Positions 46,901 through 55,900 of a DNA stretch of 64,000 nt are shown one piece after another. The notes below the pieces were generated by a model. That model was not told the origin of the DNA. It made no database searches and worked only from the letters and a program-made list of their open reading frames with translations. The stretch is from positions 408,501 to 472,500 of the forward strand of contig CALNXK010000070.1 of the NCBI GenBank assembly GCA_942486035.1, written 5' to 3'. The translations under genes were made by a program, and so were the position numbers. The stretch is from Porites lobata (Eukaryota > Cnidaria > Anthozoa > Scleractinia > Poritidae). Position 1 is the stretch's first letter; each line of letters opens with the position of its first letter.

Positions 46901-49900
46901 TACTGTACAGGAATTATGGCGATAAAAACGGGAGTAAGTCATTCCAACAACAAAGAAAAGATGTTCTGCAGGAAATTTGGATGACCTTTTATGAAAGTAT
47001 TGCAAATCAAGGTACGCAGACTTAAGCTGTTTGGATGTTCATTGAAACTTCTGGCAAATGTGCAATTCACTTCGACTAGGAAGCGAAGTGTGTAACTGAT
47101 ACCGGCTAGCTATTTCACCGATTTGAAGAAGAAGGGGCACAAATGTTTAAAAAAGTCTACAGTCTTTATTCTGCATTTTACCCCAGCCTGCGTTATACTC
47201 TTAGTCTGCAGTCTGCATTTTACACTCAGTCTGCATTTTACCCCTGGTCCGCAGTCTGTAGTCTGCACTCCGCAGTCTGCGTTTTACACTGACCGACGTG
47301 TAAACCAACTTTTTATACTTTTTATACATCACATCTGAGGTGAAAATAGTACCATGAGGCGCTGTTTTTATCATACAGACCTCGGACAGAATGCAGTATT
47401 TCACAATTTTGCAATACAAATTGCACTCATTCAATATTCAGGACCGTTAAAAAAACCGTTAAAAAAATTTCCAAAATCATCTATACGGCGAGCCGGTTCT
47501 CACTTTTGACAAGCGCCAAAGTCGACTGTTTAAATTAAGATTAACACAGTTATACGCTTCAACATAATGGCTTTATAACGATGTGTAATCTTCAAAAGCG
47601 TTTGATACGCGCGGCATTTTGACTACTCCTGCAAGCTATGTTCATGAGCGACTGACAACAAACGGCACAACAGCGATGAAAATTGCAAAAGAGACTACTA
47701 ACAATCAATAAAAGGAAAATAATTCGGTGAAACATATACAGAGACAACAATTTTCATTCACGAAGACAAGTATTAAAGTGTCTCTGAAAATCCTTGTTTA
47801 TGTTTTAAGCCGGCTTCCCGGTGTTTGCCTTTTTCAGAGATGAACTCGAGGAAAGAAAATCGCTCAAAGCTTTGTTTTACAGCCAGAATTATAACTAAAT
47901 ATTCTTTGAAACGTTTTCTTTCCATTTGCGGTGAGAAAATGTCTGAAGGCTTTTTAAAGTTCTATAAGCTTATAATCAAACCTGATACTTGGTCAGATCA
48001 TTGTCTCAAATCTTACAAACGTGAATAAACTAAATAGCCCCATAAACTACACTCGACTTCATTGAATTACATATAAAAAACAAACATCAAATAAAATAAT
48101 TACTCAGGCTTACCATTCGAGATGCACTGAAAACTAAATCGCTTCAGACTTTTCAACCCTCTCACTCATCAAGCAAGGTGAAAAACGAAAACGATGCCAT
48201 CCGAGATCGGATTTCCGACTTTGACAAGCGACGTATTTCTCAACCAAAAACCCGATAAACAAACTAGCCATGAATAACAGAAGACTCTTGATAGCAGGTG
48301 AATTTCATTTTGTACAATGTTCAGTGGAGAAAGGCAGTTAAAAACATCACAAGTTGACACAAAACTCTGTCAGCCTGAGTTTGACTAATAGTCGCGGGTC
48401 GCGTGTCGCGGGTCCAAAGTCGCGGTCGCGGGTCCAATGTCGCGGTCGCGAGTCCAAAGTCGCGGTCGCGGGTCCAATGTCGCGGCAGGGGAAAATGATT
48501 TGGGGTTCAAGGTAACTGAGTGAAAATGACTGATATGAACACAATATAAAGGGAAACACAGGCGTACGGGCCGGGGAGGCGAGGGGGGCTGCAGCCCCCC
48601 CAAATTTTGGGCAACTCAGATTTTTTGGGCAGCGAGAGAAAATTTGGGCAAAGCCAGTTTTTAAAGACGTCTCCATGTTTATTTAATAATTTAAAAGTCC
48701 TGACTATTAACATGAAGTCGGCGTAATAATCCAGTTACATTACATTGGTTGCCTAGCATGTGATAAGTAATTTACATATTTGCAGTTTTTTTTGTTGGGC
48801 ACTATACTGCTTTGCACTAGCTGGAATGAGCTATTTCCAGTCATGAATTGATTAAAATAAACTTTCGCATAATTTTCTAGAATCATCTCTACTCGAAGAA
48901 CAGAGTATGGCAGATAGCAATTAGCAATGGGTATGAAAATGAAGAAGTGGCTGACTAATTCTCAGTTTGAATTACGAGAAGAATTTTAATTCTTATAAAA
49001 AATCTATCGAGCGGTTTAAAATTATTCGCTAATTTGTTAAAGTAGACCGAAATGTTTACAAAACCGCTAACAAGAGTGTCTCGATACATACTAATCCAAT
49101 CCTTCTTTCGATTCTAGCAATCAAGCAGAGCTATCTCCAAGTTCTTTCACACATGTTTTTAAAAAGATTAAAACTACTATGAGGTGAAATTGCAGGTCAA
49201 AAGCGCTTCGTTTTCTACAGATAACGGCCAAAAATCAAGATTTTCCTGTTCTTACCGTATTTCTAATAATAAAAACTTCATTGCAAAATATCTCGATAAC
49301 GCTCTTAAGGTTTTGCTTAAAATTCACGAACATCGAGGCGACCGTATTGGAGAAAAAAAAGCTCCTGTGAACGATTTTGTAAGGTTCCCGTGCCGGGAAT
49401 CATTGCTGAAGTAAAATAGGTAATGGGCGGGGGAGTCATTTCGTTGCTATGACAACTCCGATCCGATGTCATTGCAACCCTGATGATGACAAATTTTCAT
49501 CTTAATACAACTGTGGTCGCAATTTTGCCAAATGATTGTTTATGGCGAAGTAGTTTATGCTCAGACTTGGTATTGACCCTGAAAAATCGTATCGAGCCAT
49601 CTTCATATGCCAGGATGGCCTATGTTGTTGCAATATGGCCCTCATTTCTTTTCGACTCTTTCGTAAAAATTTGGGCAACTTGCGAGATTTTTTTGGGCAA
49701 ATGGTTTACCGCCCCCCTGGCAAAAAATTTCCCGTACGCCTATGAAGGGAAAAAATCTTTTTTATGCACGATACTCTACGGTAGCCAATTTACAGGTTAC
49801 GGATGTTAGAGTCAAGAAAATAATGTTTCAAGAAAAGGCCTAAAAGAAAAAGCTGGCCGACTTTTGTGTTCACCGCAAGTTTATTTGTTTTCTTTCTATC

Positions 49901-52900
49901 GGGCCCAGTTATGTGTAAATTCAGCTTTGAATATACTTATGCATAACAGTATCTGATAAAAAAGTTACCAGAAGTTACCATTGTTTTCTTCTTGTCTATG
50001 AATTGCTCACAGATGATTAGGGGCTCATTTACTGAAAAATATGCGATACACTTCATAGACTACCAATTAAAAACGTTACAACAACTTAAAGCCTTTTATT
50101 AAAAAAAGCGAACTCGGGCTAAAAAAGCTACGAGTCTGTCGGTAGAAGAAACGAGAAGTCTTATATTTAACAAATGTTTTCGGCAAAACTGAAAGAAAAT
50201 GTAAATAGGCGCATGAAACTTCATTCAAGCGGTATTCAAGGCATGAATTTAATATGGAAACAAGTAATAATCCACAGAAAGGAGTCTGTTCCTCGAAGCA
50301 AGATTCTCGCTTAATGCTTTTATTTTTATAACTGAGACAGCAACCCAGAGTGTTCAATATAACTTCTTGCTCTCTTTACCTAAATGGCAACCAGGACAAC
50401 CTGACAATAGGAAGCCATTCAATGTGCGTCTCAGTCAAATCTTGAAAACATGCATGGTAACTAAGTGAGTAAGTAGGTAAGGAAATAATAACGATATCAT
50501 GAAGCTGAAAAAGAAAGTAAACCAGACACTGAAAACAGTAAGTTATCAACTCCACCAGAGCTAAAAAAAGACACTAAATTAAGTAAGTAATTCCAGATTC
50601 CAGGTACCGGATTCAAGTCTTTGTCAGTAGAACCAAGAGACTATGATCTATTCTCTCTTGGTAGAACTTGGATTCCGGATTTCAATCGTTAGTGGGAACA
50701 AACTCCTTTCTGTGGACAAGAGAGGATAAAGATCGAGCTTTATCCCGTCTTGCTGTGGATTATTACTTGTTTTTTTTTTAATTCATGCCTTGAATACCCG
50801 CTTGAATGTACTTTACTGGCACTACAAGCCCAAAACCTCTCCTCCTGTTTCCAGTTACTTGTGGTCGCAAACTCCCAAAATAAACTCTTTGCAGGAAGTT
50901 TTTCAACAAGCGTTTTTTTTATTTTTGCCGAAAACATTTGTTAAAATTGAAAGAGTTCTCGTTTCTTCTACCGACAGACTCGTATCTTTTCGAGCCCGAG
51001 TTAGCCTTTTTTAAAAAAGGTTTTAAATTGTTGTCACGTTTATAATTTGTAGTCTATGAAGTTTATCGCACATTTTTCAGTAAATGAACCCCTAAGCATT
51101 TGTGAGCAATTCATAGACAAGAAGAAAACAATGGTAACTCATGGTAACATTTTTTATCAGATACTGTTATGCATAAGTATATTGAAAGCTGAATTTACAC
51201 ATAACTGGGCCCGATGGAAAGAAAACAAACAGAACTTGCGGTGAACACAAAAGTCGGCCAGCTTTTTCTTTTAGCTCTTTTCTTGAGACATTGTTTTGTT
51301 TACTCTAACATCCGTAACCTGTAAATTGGCTACCGTAGAGTATCATGCATAAAAACGATTTTTTCCCTTTATATTTTTTTCATATCACTCGTTTTCACTC
51401 AGTTACCTCGAACTCCAAATCATTTTCCCCTGCCGCGACATTGGACCCGCGACCGCGACATTGGACCCGCGACCGCGACATTGGACCCGAAACCGTGACT
51501 TTGGACCCGCGACCCGCGACCCGCGACTATTAGTCAAACTCTGTCAGCCTCAGCTGTCAAAGTAAACAAGTTTCAAGATGCTGCATAATTTTTCCGCACG
51601 AACTCACCTGTCAAATTTTGACCAATCAGAGCATACAAATTGGACGTAGAGCGTGACCAACGCGTGACCTTGGTGAGAAAAGTCAAAAGCAACTGGCATG
51701 TCTTCCCTGCCTGTAAAAACTGGCTGAATCTTAGCTTCTGAGGTCAGTTTGAAATCAAAATTTTAATTGTGCGGCACATATAAAACACAACCTATTTCAT
51801 ATGAATTAAAAAAATTAAACTTGAGCCTGCAGTCATTTGAAAACTAGTAACTTGTCAGCGGATAACTTCAAAAAATACTCGACCTCGATGGTTCGACCCC
51901 TGAACCCGCGATACGGTCAGGTGATAGTGGTCAGCGGGACCTTGTTTTGACAGCTGTCAATTGATCACAACATTGATGTGCAATATGTGAGCAATATCAG
52001 TCTTCCTGTGCTCCCAAACTAGCTAGAAAGTGTGGGATTGAACATTGGTTTCCCTGTGGTGCGGACGGACGGGCAGCGGGCGGGCGGTGTACGGTCACGT
52101 GATTACCAAATTTTCTGGGATGGGTAGATTTACTTACCCATGGTGCTCCGCAGGCGCGCTTCGCGCGCCAGAGCTCCGCTATAAAACAATTAAATAAAAA
52201 AAATAAACACAATAAATTCTTTATTATGTTGAAGCGTAACTCTTTTAATGTTCACTGAAAATTTGGCGCTTGTCGAAAGTGAGAACCGGCTGGCCGTATA
52301 GGTGATTTTGGAAATTTTTTGAACGGTTTTGCTAAAAGCCCACGCGTGCTTCGTACGGTTCTGAATATTGAATGAGTGCAATTTGTCTTGAAAAATTGTG
52401 AAATACTGCGTTTTGTCTGAGGTCTGTATGATAAAAACAGCGCCTTATATTACTGTTTCACCTCAGATGTGATGTATAAAAAGTATGAAATGTTGGTTTA
52501 GACGTACCCAGAGTTGTTGACAAGATTTTGTTAAGTAAACTTGTCCAACGCAAAAAATTCGGCCTGATTTGTTTTCCAAGAATTCGTTTTCCAGGCCTGA
52601 TCTACTGTGATCAAGAACCATTATGGCTCTTAAATGTGATCGAAGATGATTGCTATTTTTTGGGTGTATATATATGGCTATCAATTCGATGTAAGATTTT
52701 TTTTTTCACTCTAAAATCATTTAGCCTTAGCTTTCCCTAAAAAGTCACATATGTGCCCTTAAGTTAACTGATTTGTGGATTACAAGTTTATTGTTTGATT
52801 TAAATTATAAATTTCTTAATGTTAGCTTCGCTTTTAGCCCTGGCTAAATCTATATGTTAATCTCTTTACTTATATGCTAATTATTAATAGTTGATGTGTT

Positions 52901-55900
52901 TGCATACACCTTAATCAGGGTAAAATTACTTTCTATTAATTGAATTTCCTTTTTCCCGGGACTCGACACTATATATATTTGTGCCAGACATTGCTGCATT
53001 AGGCAATATTCACACTACATATAATTACACTTCATCCATTAATATACTACCTCAATACCTCCTCTTACTCATTTTATGATTTTTATTTACCCAATACTGT
53101 AGTGGACATAGCTCCATAGCAGTTTGTGCGTCCCTCACTATTGTTGTACTCTAACCCACTTATGTTTTTCATTTTGTTTCTTTTTGCTATATTACTGTAG
53201 GCTTAACTGCATTGCAGTTTATTAGTCCCTCAGTTACTTTGTTTAACCATTATCCTCATCCCCTGCACACACCATCTACTCCTTCACCTACTGATTCTAT
53301 GGGTGGAGGGGAACCCATGTATTTGGTGATCCCTTTCCCAACACCCGGCAAGCCCCAAAGGTTGCTAGAGAAACTACTGTTCTTTTTTTAGCAAAGAAAA
53401 AAAAATTCCTCTGCACGTGCATCACACTTTTTGGTACCTTTTTATCGACGTCCTCTTTCCCAGGATACGAAAGGAAAGGGATTCTGGACACCATTTACAT
53501 AAAGGAGCACGAAATTTTGAAAAAAAATCCAATGGTTCACCCCATTCCGTTTGCCAAAGCTTAAGAAGATGTCGGCTGTCGTTCGAGGCGATGTACGTTT
53601 TTTTACTCATTCTAGTATCTTTATCACATTTGGTCACGCTTTGAAGCGGCTCTTCTACTACATGGTGATATTAAAATCCATCATTTTTTACATCGGATGA
53701 TGGAAAGCACCGAGACCGAGGCCGTGTTATCCCGTTTTCCTGTTATTCGGAATGGACACTTTGACTTTAGGTCCTAATTGGTACAGCAGTCAATACAAAA
53801 TGGTCACATGACCATGCTGGTCACATGATCAGTGGTCTTGTGACCTAATGCAGTCGCCATTTGGACAATGATAACGATGTTGTTGCTGTCGAAAAGACTA
53901 TTTAAAAAGATTCACCTCGTTCAATAAATTAATTTTTTGCAACATACACTCAGCTTCGCTAATATCGTTATCTCAACTTATTTCTTACAGCGTCAACCTG
54001 CAAAGACATTTATGACAAGAATTTGTAAGTACAAGGGATAGAAAACAACCTACTGTAAAAAGACACTGAACCAAATTTTGAAATATATTTTTAAAATCTC
54101 TGAGCTTTCCAAACTAAAATTGTTAAAATCTCTTCTTAATTTTCTCCACTAACTGGTAACTTAAATACACGAAAATCGGGTAAGTCAACGTTGAGAAGAT
54201 TTTCTGGATGACAAAGAATGGAAATTGCTATGAAGTCAGTAAGAAAATATCAACGAAATTAAAAAGAGGAAAATAGCAGTAAATTAAGTACAGTAAGCCA
54301 TACTCGTATTCAACACCGAAGGTCGGTAATAAAACAACAAAATGAAAAGGAGGAAAGAAACTTAATTCATGAATTTATTCAGGAGTGTTCGCTATGGTCA
54401 AGGCAATTACAGTGTTCAGTTTTTGTAGTCAGTGAAATGTACTTAATCTCTGAACTATACAAAAATTGGAGTTCCTGAAGCTTAGGCAAGACCCTGAACT
54501 CATAGCAGAATCACTGCAGATAGAACCAAAAGATTGTAAAGGGCAATTAGTGAGGTAAGTCGATTGCTATAGTGTTAAATGTGTGCACGACAGAAGCAAG
54601 TTTCAGATGTTTTCCTTCACTTCTAACTATCCGCTCAATTCATCTCCTTCGTAAATAATTTTTTTTGTGAATAAAGGTATTCTATCTGGTGTACAAAACC
54701 CCGGAGTTAAAGACAAGACAAATGCTAAAAGACATTGTACTTTAAAAGTTGTAAAAGCAACCCAATAACGTAACTGTCACATAAAAACCAAATACGTAAT
54801 ACAAGCAGACACAATTCTATATTTATTGGGTTATATGTATCGAGCTTTCCAAGGTTTTTTGCACAACATTTCGCAACGTCGTTGCAGATTCAGCTCAACT
54901 TTGGCTATCCCGACCTGACTCCAAAACATATTCCCATACCCATAACAAAGAAAGGCATACCTTATTCTAAATTCGCCAGATTTCCTAAGAAATTAGTCCG
55001 CTCTAACAAAAGGAAAAGTAGCTATGTCATTCTGAATGAACTTAGCCATTTTGGTGGCATGTTTGACCAGGTCCAAAGGAAACGCAGCGTATTTGCTGGA
55101 TGTTGGGTCTAGAAAGGTTCCCGTATACTGTCACATGACCATGCAAGATCTTGATGCATGCAAAGGAGGGGGATGGACGCTGATAATGAAGATCGATGGC
55201 TCAAAGGTATTAAAAGTTAAATTTTTAAAAGCTGATTAACTACGTGGTCGCTCATTAACAAGCTTACTCTCCCTATTAAGGAAAACTTTTAATGCTAGTC
55301 AGAGCAAAATGCAAGGAGTTCAATGCTTACCTGTTTTAAGACTAGTAGATGAAATATATATTCAGCTTAAGACAAAGTATGAACAAGGAAATGGCAGCAG
55401 TAATAGACTAGACAAGTGAGCTCAAGCAAAGGCGTTGTGAGTGACTCACGTCAACTGGAAATGATGCCTTCTCCCTTTTATCATGCCTTAACGCTACCAA
55501 ATTTGTATTGCTAAGTGTGTTAACTCAAACAGAGACGATTTGGACGTAAATCTCGGCAAAAGTACTGCCCAAGAAAAGACGTCTACTTTCGGTTGACATG
55601 CGTCGCTCAAAAACGTCTTTGCTTAAATTCCCCAGTGAGACCAATTGAAGCGACTAGACCTGACTTTCAGACCATATTTCAGTTCCCAAAGAGATACAAC
55701 AGCAAACTGACCAACTACTCTTTGTTTCAAATGCACCCCCCAGGACACGTTTCGTTACTATTCTGTTCTCTGGAAGAACACAAACGACTTCAACCTTCTA
55801 GGTGGGAAGACTGGGTTGGACACTAACGAGACCAAGTTACCGACTTATTGGAACACACCGTTTAACAAGATCTGTCTTGGAATGAAGGTCGATCAGCATT

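Larger units (their letters stand above)
44385..52181. mobile_element. Large palindromic (foldback) element with nested insertions
   Basis: Termini TAGCGGAGCTC (44385) and GAGCTCCGCTA (ending 52181) are inverted. The left arm 44385-46132 matches the reverse complement of 47577-48376 plus 51551-52181, around a loop at 46133-47577. Matching arm landmarks include the GGAGCACCAT block, ATTTCAAACTGA..TC, CAGATTG-type sequence near 45220 and 51625, and GCGCGTATCAAACGC (46101) against GCGTTTGATACGCGC. Three later insertions (46491-47294; 48377-51541; 48557-49744) lengthen it from an estimated ~3.8 kb. No target duplication was found at the outer ends. Confidence 0.75.

Noticed and set aside
54882..55112. 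76-codon frame starting just after a possible acceptor at 54887
   Set aside because: The phase does not fit the exon ending at 54024, and it overlaps the well-supported exon 55071-55206 in another frame.
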